64,000 nucleotides of DNA from Bradyrhizobium sp. SZCCHNS1050 (GCF_032484785.1 NZ_JAUETR010000002.1:558001-622000); one strand, 5' to 3'. Positions 9,799 through 18,575 are shown, counted from the stretch's first letter. The notes: generated by a model from the letters alone, not told the origin. Made by a program: numbers and translations.

Positions 9799-10491
9799 AA
9801 CTTGGGGGCAAGGTCACGGCGTCTGTCGCGGCATGCTCAGCTCTTCGATCATGCACTATCTCGACTGGAACAACCTCCAACGTCGATTTTTTCTGTTTGA
9901 TACGTTTACCGGGGTCGACGAGCGCCTCGTCACCGATGAGGAGGCCGCAAGCGGCAACCTCGGCTACTTCAGAGAGATGTACAAGACCGACATCTATGAG
10001 GATGCCGTTCGCAACTTCTCCGAATACAACAACGTCGAAATCATTCGTGGCAGTGTCCCATCCAGCCTGTCGACCGTCGACATCAATGCCGTCGCTTATC
10101 TGTCGATCGACATGAACAACGTCACGCCCGAGATCGCGGCCATCGACCACTTCTGGAGCAAGCTGCAGCCCGGCGCCCCGGTTCTGCTCGACGATTATGG
10201 TTTCGTCCGCTACGAGGCCCAGAAGCGTGCGTTCGACGCTTGGGCCTCTCAGCATGGCGTCGCTATTCTCGCGCTTCCCACAGGGCAAGGCCTGATCATC
10301 AAGCCACCATCGGCGTCAGGGGCTGTGCGTCGGACGTGGCGCCGCATAGCTCCATTTTTGTGCACCGCCACCGTGAAGCGGTTTTTTGGGATGACGACGG
10401 CGTAAGGTTGTCCACATGCCGACTGGCTTGTTCGGCCAATCCAAGGCACAATCGAGCGTTGCAGTCTTTGATTTATTGCCGGGGCGTTTCG

Positions 10492-11163
10492 ATGAATTGG
10501 GTAGGAACGGTCGTCGCGATTCCATTGGCTGCCATTTCCTTGTCGGGCTGCATCACGACATCGATGCAGGGATATGCCGACCGACAATTGCCGGCGAAGC
10601 CGATCGGCCGCATGGTCGCTTACGTCTCTGGACCCGGTCCGCTCGTCACGAGCATTCAAACGAACATCGCCGAGGAGGCGCGGAAACGCGGCGTCGTCGC
10701 TGACGACGCGCTGATGCTGTTCCCACCGACACGGACCTACACCAATGCCGAGGTTCAACAGGGACTCGCGCGTGACGCGATTGAAGGCGTCCTCGTCATC
10801 AGCGTGGGCGATAGCGGTGTGCAGCAACAATACGCCGGGACGATCTTGTCGGGCCAATACACCGGAACATCGAGCTCGATCGGTACCGTCAACACCTTCG
10901 GCAACACGTCGACCATATCCATGAATGGGACGTCATCAGGCATGGTGGTTGCCACCGCGACGCCGACCTACCGCTACAAGCGTCAGACCACGTTCACGGC
11001 GCGGCTTCTTGAGGCAAGCACCGGACGAAATCTCTGGGTCGGTAACGGTCAGGTCAACGCCGGCGGCCTCCTGTTCGTCGGCGACGGCGCAAACGCGTCA
11101 AGTTCCGTCGCGGCCATTTTTGACGACTTGCAGCGCAAGGGACTCATCGGGTCATCAAGTTGA
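10492..11163 (+). CDS. Putative outer-membrane lipoprotein, function unknown
   Basis: 223 residues from ATG 10492. The N-terminus is a lipoprotein signal with lipobox LSGC (Cys about residue 19). The mature part has an N-terminal alpha/beta-like section (IGRMVAYVSGPG...EEARKRGVVADDALMLFPPTRTYT) and a Gly/Ser/Thr-rich C-terminal half with alternating residues suggestive of beta strands. It lies just downstream of the interrupted methyltransferase. No family is recognised. Confidence 0.6.
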   Translation: MNWVGTVVAIPLAAISLSGCITTSMQGYADRQLPAKPIGRMVAYVSGPGPLVTSIQTNIAEEARKRGVVADDALMLFPPTRTYTNAEVQQGLARDAIEGVLVISVGDSGVQQQYAGTILSGQYTGTSSSIGTVNTFGNTSTISMNGTSSGMVVATATPTYRYKRQTTFTARLLEASTGRNLWVGNGQVNAGGLLFVGDGANASSSVAAIFDDLQRKGLIGSSS

Positions 11164-11247
11164 TCAGGAGCGGCTTCATGCGTCTCCCGTAACCCACCCC
11201 ATCGGAATTATTAAGTGCACTGTCACCGCAATCACCGAGATTGTTAT

Positions 11248-11862
11248 ATGAGGCTCTTAATCAATTTCACGAACCACCTTAAAGCACGAGAGCTAGTGGG
11301 TCTAATGATAATGGCCTACGGCGAATTCGAGTTCGAAGTTGCCGGAATCATGAGCTACGCAATTGACGGCGGGCCAGATACCGCGGCGCGCATTTTCTTT
11401 CGTGTGAATGGCGAGGCCGCCAGACTAGATGTGGCGGATGCAATCCTGAGACCGTTCTTCGACAAACTAACCTTGGGTGGCCGATGGGGCAATGCGCTAG
11501 GCGCTCTAAGGTTCTGCAAGAATGTTCGCAATCAATACGCCCATTGCCAATGGCACCCGGACGCACATAACTTGTATTTTATTAACCTGGATCGAGACGG
11601 CCGAGACTCACTGGAAGGGGAACTAATCGTAAATCCCTACCCAACCAATCTCGAGCTGCTCCAAAAACAGTACGAATACTTTGAGCATACCCTCGATTGG
11701 TTGTATTATCTGAGCTGCGAATGTCGCAGGCATAAGGGCGAAGAATCCGCCCGTCCACCAGTTCCGAAATCAATTCCACAGCCGCAGCTTCATATTCGGC
11801 CAAAGAAGCCTCTTCAATCGCCAGAAACCGAAACGAATTACGGTGACAGCGCACAATATTAG
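11248..11862 (+). CDS. Hypothetical protein with a HEPN-like Rx4H motif, AT-richer than its surroundings
   Basis: 204 residues from ATG 11248. It is helical, with N-terminal ...LVGLMIMAYGEFEFEVAGIM..., a central RFCKNVRNQYAHCQW and later EYFEHTLDWLYYLSCECRRH. The RNQYAH sequence matches the R-x4-H active-site pattern of HEPN domains, often preceded by a helical bundle as here. Many HEPN proteins are RNases in toxin or defence systems, but others are not, and no antitoxin partner is adjacent. Codon use is visibly less GC-biased than neighbours, suggesting horizontal gain. The HEPN assignment is inference from the motif only. An antisense frame of 112 codons overlaps its 3' end and looks like a shadow. 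Confidence 0.55.
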   Translation: MRLLINFTNHLKARELVGLMIMAYGEFEFEVAGIMSYAIDGGPDTAARIFFRVNGEAARLDVADAILRPFFDKLTLGGRWGNALGALRFCKNVRNQYAHCQWHPDAHNLYFINLDRDGRDSLEGELIVNPYPTNLELLQKQYEYFEHTLDWLYYLSCECRRHKGEESARPPVPKSIPQPQLHIRPKKPLQSPETETNYGDSAQY

Positions 11863-12050
11863 CCGTCGCCTTCACCCAGTTAGTTAAGAGCGCGTACTCA
11901 TAAAGCTCGATCAGGTCCACTTTGGAGGTAAGGCCAGGCGCGATAGTATTTCGAAGCTGAAGGGCCTCGTGGTATCAAGAGCTGGCCGACTTCGCAGTGG
12001 TCATTGGGTTGCCGGCCTACATGTTTTGCGCGTCTAGGATCGGACAGCTG

Positions 12051-13136
12051 ATGAAATTTCTGGCCCTGTTGCTGGCCCTTCTCGCAGCGCCAAACGGTGC
12101 TTGCGCACAAGGAGCAGTCTTTAGGGTCGGTGTAACCAAGCGTGATTTTGTTCCTGCTGAGCCTTACGATTGGCGCGGCGCCCAGACACATGCGCTCCGC
12201 GCAACGATATGGTATCCGGCCGCAGCGGATGCGCCCGAGAGACCGCAATGGATCGGGCCGCGCATCATCCCGTTCTTCAGCGCCGGCAGCGCTGCGCCCG
12301 ATGCGGAGCCGGCATCAGGACCCCGGCGTGCGTTCGTCGTCCTGTCCCACGGTAACGGCGGCGCAGCGCTCCAAATCGCATGGCTCGGCACAGCACTCGC
12401 GGGGGCTGGCTTTATCGTCGTCGCAGTCAATCACCCCGGCAATAGCGCTCTCGAGGACTATACCGTCGAGGGTATGTCATTGTGGTGGCTGCGAGCTGTG
12501 GATGTTAGCGCCGTCATCGATGCGATGCTCGTCGACAAGACCTTTGGCAGCCGAGTCGACCCCGCGCGCATCGGTGCCGCCGGTCATTCGCTCGGTGGCT
12601 ACACTGTCCTCGCGGCCGCTGGTGGCATCAGCAATCCGGAACTGCTGCAGGTGTTTTGCCGCTCGCCTGCGGCCGACGCGTCATGCAAACCGCCGCCGCC
12701 CGCTGCCGTCATGCGCCGGGAGACCCTAGCACGTCTGAGCGTCGATCCCGATTTCCGGCAACGCTACAGCGAGGCCGGCAAGTCCTATCGGGACGAACGC
12801 ATCCGCGCGGCCTTCGCCATGGCGCCCGGGCCAGGCCCGATCTTCGCACCGAACAGCCTTGAGAAAATCTCGATTCCCGTTGCGATTGTCGCCGGAAGCG
12901 CCGACGAAATTGTCCCGACACCCGCCGCTGCCGAGACATTCGCTAGGTTGATCCCGCATTCGACTCTGAAGATATTTCCGAAGGCCGGCCACTTCGTATT
13001 TCTGGACACGTGCACTCTGGTCGGAAGCGTATTCTTTCGGAGCACGTGCCGCGATCCCGATGGCGCCGACCGTGAGGCAGTTCATGCCGAGACGATCAGA
13101 CTTGCGGTCGATTTCTTCACCACATATCTGCGCTGA
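12051..13136 (+). CDS. Secreted alpha/beta hydrolase (dienelactone hydrolase / PAF acetylhydrolase-like)
   Basis: 361 residues from ATG 12051 (MKFLALLLALL...), with a signal peptide ending near GACAQ|GA. The nucleophile elbow is GHSLGGYT, with an oxyanion region VVLSHGNGG and the acid/His part GSADEIVP ... KAGHFVFLD. The N-terminal RDFVPAEPYDWRGAQTH...ATIWYPA is typical of periplasmic predicted dienelactone hydrolases in rhizobia. It probably hydrolyses an ester in the periplasm; the substrate is unknown. The gene stands alone. Confidence 0.75.
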   Translation: MKFLALLLALLAAPNGACAQGAVFRVGVTKRDFVPAEPYDWRGAQTHALRATIWYPAAADAPERPQWIGPRIIPFFSAGSAAPDAEPASGPRRAFVVLSHGNGGAALQIAWLGTALAGAGFIVVAVNHPGNSALEDYTVEGMSLWWLRAVDVSAVIDAMLVDKTFGSRVDPARIGAAGHSLGGYTVLAAAGGISNPELLQVFCRSPAADASCKPPPPAAVMRRETLARLSVDPDFRQRYSEAGKSYRDERIRAAFAMAPGPGPIFAPNSLEKISIPVAIVAGSADEIVPTPAAAETFARLIPHSTLKIFPKAGHFVFLDTCTLVGSVFFRSTCRDPDGADREAVHAETIRLAVDFFTTYLR

Positions 13137-13310
13137 GCGCTTTCATCGTTGGTCTTCTCGACTGCAATTTACCTGCCGGTTTGTGTTTAGTCCTAATAGC
13201 GATCCGTTGTCGTGCTAGGCTGTGGCGCTACGCGCCGACTAGGAGGTTACGGTGACAGTGCACTAAACTTCCATCGACCTCAGGTAACGCGGCCGCACTG
13301 CCTTAGCCCT

Positions 13311-13616
13311 TCACCCGCTCACTGCAAACCCAAGCACCAGCTGCTTCGGGCTCTGCTTGAATTCCTTGATCACCGCGGCCCGGACCTTCTCCGACAGCTC
13401 CGGCAGCGGCTTGGCGGTGTAGAGCTTGGGGAAGGTCACCATGACCGACGTCAGCGTGCCGTTGTTCCAGTTGAAGCCGACTGCGGGACGCACGCCGGTT
13501 TCGGCGAGGAGGTCGGCTTCGACAGCCCGGCTGTAGGCAAGTCCGTTTTGAACGGCGTCGACCATCCCGCAGCCGGCGAGGCATGCGATCAGGGGGATCA
13601 GCGCGAGGGCTCTCAT
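13311..13616 (-). CDS. Small lipoprotein, function unknown
   Basis: 101 residues. Signal MRALALIPLIACLAGC has a clear lipobox (LAGC). The mature part (...VEADLLAETGVRPAVGFNWNNGTLTSVMVTFPKLY...) is compact and could be a small alpha/beta domain. No family is recognised. Confidence 0.65.
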   Translation of the reverse strand: MRALALIPLIACLAGCGMVDAVQNGLAYSRAVEADLLAETGVRPAVGFNWNNGTLTSVMVTFPKLYTAKPLPELSEKVRAAVIKEFKQSPKQLVLGFAVSG

Positions 13617-13677
13617 GGTCGTCCACTCCAGGATTCAGCGTCCGGCGACGCGCCGTCGCCACGCATGGCGCCTGCCG

Positions 13678-13750
13678 AGGTTGCAGCGGCCGGCCAGCAT
13701 GAAATGCGGCCACGGCCGGATCATGGCGCGACGGCGCAACGTTTTCCAGC
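13678..13750 (+). repeat. Dispersed repeat, copy 1
   Basis: It shares with copy 2 (14896-14955) the order AGGTTGCAG, a variable spacer, a 22-base identical core (13716-13737 here, beginning CCGGATCATGGCGCG) and TTTCCAGC. The spacer is longer in this copy. It is either the remnant of a repeat family or a duplicated small gene start (the core encodes Met-Ala-Arg-Arg-Arg). Confidence 0.6.
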
Positions 13751-13789
13751 GTGACGCGCCGGGACAGGTTAGACTGGCATGAGCCATCC

Positions 13790-13879
13790 ATGAAGGCGGA
13801 CAATCGTCAGGCATTGGCGTGCATGGTGCTGATCGCTGTCCTGATGGTCGCGCTCCTGTCGGCCAAGTATCAAGTATGA
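13790..13879 (+). CDS. Possible 29-residue single-span membrane peptide
   Basis: ATG 13790 to TGA 13879 encodes a short basic/polar start, then a membrane helix (CMVLIAVLMVALLSA) and KYQV. The ribosome site is poor (GAGCC). Small hydrophobic genes of this form occur in this genus, but coding is unproven. Confidence 0.35.
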   Translation: MKADNRQALACMVLIAVLMVALLSAKYQV

Positions 13880-14057
13880 CGACTGCCGGTGGCGCGGACA
13901 GTCCGAGACCGAGTGCTTGCGGCAGGCCCGGGGACTGCCTCCGGTCGGGCGGCCTTGAGCGAGAATTCCGGTGCGCTGAATTGACCTCGCTACTTGGCGC
14001 GGCAGTTTCATTCACTGTCACTGCAACCGTAACCGCCAATGACGAAAGATCCGTCCC

Positions 14058-14618
14058 TTACCTGCCGGAGGGATCGGCCTCCAGCACGACCTTCGCGACG
14101 GGATATCGCCAATCGTTCTTCGTGTTGTCGGCGGCGGCGTCGATGCCGGCCACGATCACCGCACCAAGGATCCCGCCGTTCATGCCGCTGGCCAGACGCG
14201 CCTGGCGCGTCGAATCGAAGGGCGCGACCGTGATCATCCGCTTTTGATAGCCGGGCTTCTGGCAGGTCACGGCAAGCGTGCTCGACTGTCCGCGATAGAG
14301 CGGCACGCGCACCTTGGCGGGGCTCGTCATGGTTGCGCTGAAGCCGGAGGCTTCCAGTGAGCAGGACGCTCCGGCCATCTCGACCTCGCCTCCCCCGCCG
14401 GGATTGTGAAACGTCCGCACCTCCAAAAGCTGGTCACCCGCGAACTCGGGCACGCTTGCGTCGGTTCGGCGCTTCGGCTCGTAGACGTCGATCCCTCGGC
14501 TGCCCGTGCTCGACCTGATGTCGGTCACGTTGTTGACTGCGAGCGGCGCAGCACACCCGCCAAGACACGCCCCTCCAAGGATGGCCAGCCAGGTGGCCAT
14601 CCAACGCAAATAGTCCAT
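14058..14618 (-). CDS. Lipoprotein, function unknown
   Basis: 186 residues. The start at ATG 14618 is chosen because GTGGGGG lies five bases upstream (an earlier in-frame ATG is at 14630). A lipoprotein signal with LGGC is followed by a polar region, two Cys (GASCSLEASG and VTCQKPGY) and a glycine-rich hydrophobic stretch (SGMNGGILGAVIVAGIDAA). The middle resembles the carboxypeptidase-regulatory-like beta-sandwich of periplasmic lipoproteins (SPAKVRVPLYRG...LAVTCQKPGY). Role unknown. Confidence 0.7.
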   Translation of the reverse strand: MDYLRWMATWLAILGGACLGGCAAPLAVNNVTDIRSSTGSRGIDVYEPKRRTDASVPEFAGDQLLEVRTFHNPGGGGEVEMAGASCSLEASGFSATMTSPAKVRVPLYRGQSSTLAVTCQKPGYQKRMITVAPFDSTRQARLASGMNGGILGAVIVAGIDAAADNTKNDWRYPVAKVVLEADPSGR

Positions 14619-15351
14619 TTGAGCCCCCACAGCACCCCTACTGTTGTTGACTAGCGGTAGCAGGGGCCGATCTGGGGAACAATAGCCGCAACCTCAGGGG
14701 GAATAGAGCAACTATCAAAAACCGACTACGTTGCGGGCAGGACACAGTCGCTGTCACCTCCAGCATCAATGAGGTCGGTGGTGCTGGATGTGTCAGACGA
14801 TCGCCAGCGGCGGGAATTCAGGGTCATCAACATGACGCGGTTGCTCAGCCACAACCTTACTCGCGATCAATGGGCGACACGTTTGGCACCCGCGCAGGTT
14901 GCAGTGACCGGTGGGCATTCCCGGATCATGGCGCGACGGCGCTGCGCTTTCCAGCAACATGTGCCGTGAGGATGCGCGGACAAACTCATTTCATCAGGCC
15001 GCTCAACACGATCACCCCTGTCCAGTCGTCAGAGCACAAATATCTGCCTTCCCTTTTTCCGAATTTTATGATTGACTGTCCCCATCCCGTGCTTCTCGAG
15101 AGGGGCGCTTCGCGATCGTCACGGACGTTGGGCGCGGGATGCGGTGGCCGCAGGTGGGTCGCAGCGTGCTTGATGTACGCGGACGAACGGCTCCTTGCGG
15201 ACGTGAAATCGCGTGGTCCTGGCGCCCCGAAGCTGGCGCCAAGTCCTGGGGGATGATGACCCCCGCGGGCGACGGTGGCTATCAAGCCGGACACCGGGGA
15301 GATCGCGTATAAGCGTGAAGACCATCGCGCGGGGAATGCCGGGTGGCGGGC
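14619..15351. other. Non-coding stretch left of the IS30 element
   Basis: No convincing gene. It holds copy 2 of the dispersed repeat (14896-14955). The open frames present have coding patterns unlike neighbouring genes. Confidence 0.5.
14896..14955 (+). repeat. Dispersed repeat, copy 2
   Basis: The shared 22-base core is at 14921-14942, with AGGTTGCAG upstream and TTTCCAGC downstream, as in copy 1 at 13678-13750, in the same orientation and about 1.2 kb away. Confidence 0.6.
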
Positions 15352-16728
15352 TCAAGCGGTGGTCGCAACACCAAGTGTTTTCATTCGTGACAGCAGCTCG
15401 TCAAGCGCTTCTGCTGGAGTTTTCCATCCTAGCGTCTTTCTCGGTCGGGAATTGAGCGCTGCGGCCACGGCGGCGATCTCGTCAGCATCGTAGACGCTCA
15501 GATCGGTACCTTTCGGGAAGTACTGCCGCAGCAGGCCATTCGTGTTCTCGTTCGTGCCACGTTGCCAGGGGCTTCTTGGATCGCAGAAGTAGATCTGAAG
15601 GTCTGTATCGATCTTGAGGTCACTGTGTTGAGCCATTTCGGTCCCCTGATCCCAGGTTAGCGAGCGGCGGAGTTCTTTGGGCAAGGTGACGATGGTGCGC
15701 GTGATCGCATCGCGTACCGCTTCAGCTCCGTGTCCGGAGAGCGCAGGCCCATCCTTCGTACGTGGGCCATCGTCAAACCCCGGCAGCCGTGGAAGGTGCA
15801 GGAGCATTGTAAACCGCGTGCTGCGTTCGACCAGCGTGCCGATTGCCGAGCTGGCGGAGCCGACGATCAGATCTCCTTCCCAATGTCCCGGCACAGCTCG
15901 ATCCGCGACTTCGGCCGGACGCTCACTGATCATGATCTCTGGCGATATGAAGCCTTTGCTGCGCTTCCGCGTACGCGCTCGGGGCACGCGCAGCGCACGT
16001 CCCGTTCGCAAACAGGACGACAACTCGCGTTTCAGCGCTCCTCGGCCCTGAACAAAAAGCGCCTGGTAAATGGCTTCGTGGCTGATGCGCATCGCCTCGT
16101 CATCCGGGAAGTCGATCGGTAAGCGCCGGGCAATCTGCTCGGGACTCCACGCTTTCGTCCACCCCTGATCCTGGCTAGAGCCCGCACGACCGGCCTTCCG
16201 CCGAACGCCGCCTGGAGGTGCGACAAACCCTGCAAGCCGCTCTTCAACATAAGCGCGCAAGGCGGCGTTGCTTGCAAGCTTGCTCGGCTTAGGACGCCGG
16301 GCCGATCGATCTGCATGCCACTGGGCGGCCGTCGCCCGATAGGCCATCTTGCCGCCGTGCGTGGCCGCATTGCGATCGAGTTCACGGGAGATGGTCGAGG
16401 GAGATCGATTGAGACGCCGCGCTATCTCTCGTACAGAATGGCGCTGCGCATTCAGCAGCGCAATCTCTTCGCGCTCAGAAAAAGAGAGGTGCCGTCCGGA
16501 GAGCGGCTTCGCTGAAGGTCGGAACATTGCCGGTGCCACGCCGCCCGCTTTTCGAAATAATCGGGGGCCGACAGCATCCGATAATCCAGCAGCCAGCGCA
16601 GCATTCTCGCTGTTCAACCCAGCGGCAATCCCACGCCAAAATTTCTGCTGTTCCGCACGCCCCGCAACTGGTGGGCGCCCCAATGATCCCAGCTTGCCCC
16701 GCGTTGACCGTTTCTTTCGAATGCCCAT
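15352..16728 (-). CDS. IS30-family transposase
   Basis: 458 residues from ATG 16728, preceded by AGGAGG with ideal spacing (a longer start at 16761 lies in the inverted repeat). The N-terminal helix-turn-helix HLSFSEREEIALLNAQRHSVREIARRL..SPSTISREL is typical of IS30. The DDE core shows D in HWEGDLIVGS, D in LTWDQGTEM and E in RGTNENTNGLLRQYFPKGTDLS. Full length and unbroken, so possibly active. Confidence 0.93.
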   Translation of the reverse strand: MGIRKKRSTRGKLGSLGRPPVAGRAEQQKFWRGIAAGLNSENAALAAGLSDAVGPRLFRKAGGVAPAMFRPSAKPLSGRHLSFSEREEIALLNAQRHSVREIARRLNRSPSTISRELDRNAATHGGKMAYRATAAQWHADRSARRPKPSKLASNAALRAYVEERLAGFVAPPGGVRRKAGRAGSSQDQGWTKAWSPEQIARRLPIDFPDDEAMRISHEAIYQALFVQGRGALKRELSSCLRTGRALRVPRARTRKRSKGFISPEIMISERPAEVADRAVPGHWEGDLIVGSASSAIGTLVERSTRFTMLLHLPRLPGFDDGPRTKDGPALSGHGAEAVRDAITRTIVTLPKELRRSLTWDQGTEMAQHSDLKIDTDLQIYFCDPRSPWQRGTNENTNGLLRQYFPKGTDLSVYDADEIAAVAAALNSRPRKTLGWKTPAEALDELLSRMKTLGVATTA

Positions 16729-16765
16729 CGCAACCTCCTCATCGAGTGTTGCGACGACCAATTGA
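15352..16765 (-). mobile_element. IS30-family insertion sequence
   Basis: The terminal inverted repeats are 15352-15371 and 16746-16765, of the form TCAANNGGTNGTCGCAACAC (3 mismatches in 20). One intact transposase gene fills the element. No target duplication is obvious, so either the outer ends are a few bases off or the insertion is old. The transposase stop codon is formed by the outermost bases of the left repeat. Confidence 0.85.
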
Positions 16766-17247
16766 ATCCGCCGGTTGATCCGGCTGAACCTGTGGTGACT
16801 GCCGCCTGCTTTTTCTTCTGCAGGCGGGCCATGGGTTGCGGCCAGCAGCCCGGCATTCCCCGCGCCCTCTGTTTGCTGGAGGGCGAGACGACCGGCACAG
16901 CTCGGGCGCGCAAGGCGTCGCGATGACGGTCGAACGCGTCCCCTGCCCCGCCCCCCCCTCCTGCATCGTGATGAGGTTCAGATGATCATGCCGATCGATC
17001 GTCCTACGACGGGACTGAGCGCCGGCGCCCGTTGCGTCCCTGCGGTGCGGACGCACGCGGCTTGCAATCACCGGCTGCCGGGAGTGCGCGCACGAACAGC
17101 AACAAGATCTTACATGGCGACATCCGACCTGCGCAAAAGCGCCGCGTCCGCGGCGTGTGTTCGCATCTGTGGCCGCACGCGATCGAACCGATGGCGATCG
17201 TCGCGGTGCAGCCGCGATCGCGTCAACCGTATCGTGAGGAAGTCCCG
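16766..17247. other. Non-coding stretch right of the IS30 element
   Basis: No convincing gene. A perfect 8-bp inverted repeat CCGCCTGC / GCAGGCGG with a T-rich loop lies near 16800-16830. Confidence 0.5.
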
Positions 17248-17487
17248 ATGTCGTCACCCACGCCAACAGGACGGCGGGCCACGCTCGTCCTGCTCGCCGT
17301 TCTCCTTCTCGGCAACATCGCCGCCATCATCGCCTGGCCTTCGCATTGCGGCACGAGCCCACGGCTCACGATCGGCGCGGTCATGCTCGCCGGCTGCGGC
17401 GAGGCGGACGCCGCCGGTCCTCACCTCGAGGCGATGCAGCGGCCGCATCGGGCGCCCGAGCCGGTTGAAATGGTGAGGGCGCCCTGA
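17248..17487 (+). CDS. Small membrane-anchored protein, unknown
   Basis: 79 residues from ATG 17248, with GAGGAAG eight bases upstream. One membrane segment (TLVLLAVLLLGNIAAIIAW) is followed by a short region with two Cys (HCGTS, AGCGEAD) and a polar tail. Likely periplasmic after the anchor. No family is recognised. Confidence 0.55.
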   Translation: MSSPTPTGRRATLVLLAVLLLGNIAAIIAWPSHCGTSPRLTIGAVMLAGCGEADAAGPHLEAMQRPHRAPEPVEMVRAP

Positions 17488-17610
17488 CATCGTGGCCGTC
17501 ACCCGTGGTCAGCGATCGGCAGCCCGACGAGATCGAGCGCGGCGACGCGCTGAGGCTGCTGCCGCGCCTTGCGGGCTGATGCGCCTCGTCTCGCCCAAGG
17601 AGCTTCCCCG

Positions 17611-18234
17611 ATGTCCTACGCCTTCCTCTTGACCTCGCTGATCGTGGTGGCCTCGCCCGGCACCGGCGTGCTCTACACGCTCGCGGTGGCGCTGACGAAG
17701 GGGTCGCGGATGAGCGTCGCCGCGGCGTTCGGCTGCACGCTCGGCATCATCCCGGCGATGCTCGCCGCGATCGTCGGGCTTGCCGCCGTGCTGCACACCA
17801 GCGCGCTGGCCTTCGCCGCGCTGAAATGGTGTGGCGTTGCGTATCTCTTGTACATGGCCTGGCAGACGCTCGGTGAGCGTGGCGCGCTCTCGGTGGAGGC
17901 CAAGGATGACGCGAAGGACGCGGCGCGCTCGGCTGGGCGCGTGGTGCTGACCGGCTTTTTGATCAACATTCTCAATCCCAAGCTGTCGATCTTCTTCCTC
18001 GCCTTCCTGCCGCAGTTCATCGCCGCGGACGAAGTGCATCCGCTCGCCGCCATGCTCGAGCTGTCGGCCACGTTCATGGCGATGACGTTCGCGGTGTTCG
18101 TTGTCTACGGACTGTTCGCCTCAGCGGTGCGCGATCGCGTCGTCAGCCGCCCCAAGGTGATGGCGTGGCTGCGCCGGGCGTTCGCCGGCGGCTTCGCCCT
18201 GCTCGGCGCGCGGCTGGCGCTGAGCGAGCGCTGA
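17611..18234 (+). CDS. LysE/RhtB-family amino-acid exporter
   Basis: 207 residues from ATG 17611 (AAGGAG upstream). Six membrane segments and the family's N-terminal pattern are visible: LIVVASPGTGVLYTLAVALTKG, then FGCTLGII, GVAYLLYMAWQTL and the NILNPKLSIFFLAFLPQF loop. The family exports amino acids or their analogues across the inner membrane; the substrate cannot be told. The gene stands alone. Confidence 0.88.
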   Translation: MSYAFLLTSLIVVASPGTGVLYTLAVALTKGSRMSVAAAFGCTLGIIPAMLAAIVGLAAVLHTSALAFAALKWCGVAYLLYMAWQTLGERGALSVEAKDDAKDAARSAGRVVLTGFLINILNPKLSIFFLAFLPQFIAADEVHPLAAMLELSATFMAMTFAVFVVYGLFASAVRDRVVSRPKVMAWLRRAFAGGFALLGARLALSER

Positions 18235-18310
18235 GGTGGTCGCGCTGGGGCGAAGCGGTCGCGGATGACGAGACAATCCTCAGCCACACGAGTTGGTCAA
18301 TTTGTTACTC

Positions 18311-18433
18311 GTCATGCCCGGGCTTGTCCCGCCTGCGCGGCCGAAGCCGCTTCGGCGCGGCGAAGGCCCGGGCATCCATGGCGTTCCAAGGACGCCGATC
18401 GACGTGGATGGCCGGGACAAGCCCGGCCATGAC
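18311..18433. repeat. Large palindromic repeat; rest of 18235-18575 is empty
   Basis: GTCATGCCCGGGCTTGTCCCG (18311-18331) is mirrored by the nearly exact complement at 18413-18433 (GGGACAAGCCCGGCCATGAC), with an inner GGCCCGGGCATCCATG part. This is the type of extragenic palindrome I associate with many copies in Bradyrhizobium-group genomes. It lies between convergent lysE and aceA and may fold into a transcription-ending hairpin. Confidence 0.7.
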
Positions 18434-18575
18434 GGTGTGGAGCGAGTGCGCCACAAACCTTAAGCCGCGTACGCGACCGCACTCCGCCGTTAGGCGTACC
18501 ATCAAAAAGCGAGACCCGCCTGAAGCCATTGGCTCCAGACGGGTCTCATCAGTTCAGCAGTTCACCCGGCAGAGA

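Larger units (their letters stand above)
8547..9816 (+). mobile_element. IS3-family insertion sequence (1270 bp, IS407-like organisation)
   Basis: The ends are imperfect inverted repeats: TGCCCTTGCCCC at 8547 and the complement of TGACCTTGCCCC ending at 9816, with further similarity (ATCCAG..T..AGTTC) inward. A 4-bp target duplication CGGC flanks the element (8543-8546 and 9817-9820). It carries the two overlapping frames orfA and orfB. The exact duplication and the perfectly restorable host gene imply a recent insertion. Confidence 0.93.
7998..10405 (+). pseudogene. TylF/MycF-like SAM-dependent methyltransferase gene, interrupted by an IS3 element
   Basis: The 5' part runs from ATG 7998 (GGAG ribosome site at 7989) to 8546, and the 3' part from 9821 to the TAA at 10403-10405. 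Joining 8546 to 9821 gives one open frame of about 377 residues with an intact SAM-binding motif (FVECGVCRGM). In the present sequence this motif is cut between ECG and VCRG. Further family features lie in the 3' part: FLFDTFTGVDE, YLSIDMNN and LLDDYGF, resembling the metal- and SAM-binding Asp residues of macrocin O-methyltransferase (TylF) type enzymes. Residues 50-100 are a charged linker. As it stands the 5' piece would run into the element and end after a short out-of-family tail, so the enzyme should be inactive. The substrate is unknown, probably a sugar or lipid-linked sugar. Confidence 0.85.

Noticed and set aside
11582..11920. 112-codon minus-strand frame (MDLIELYEYALL...) overlapping the HEPN-like gene
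   Set aside because: It looks protein-like at its start but becomes Arg/Ser-rich, and the plus-strand gene has the more consistent domain pattern.
7487..17247. Genomic island integrated at tRNA-Lys
   Set aside because: No integrase gene and no duplicated tRNA 3' end were found, so integration by site-specific recombination is not claimed.
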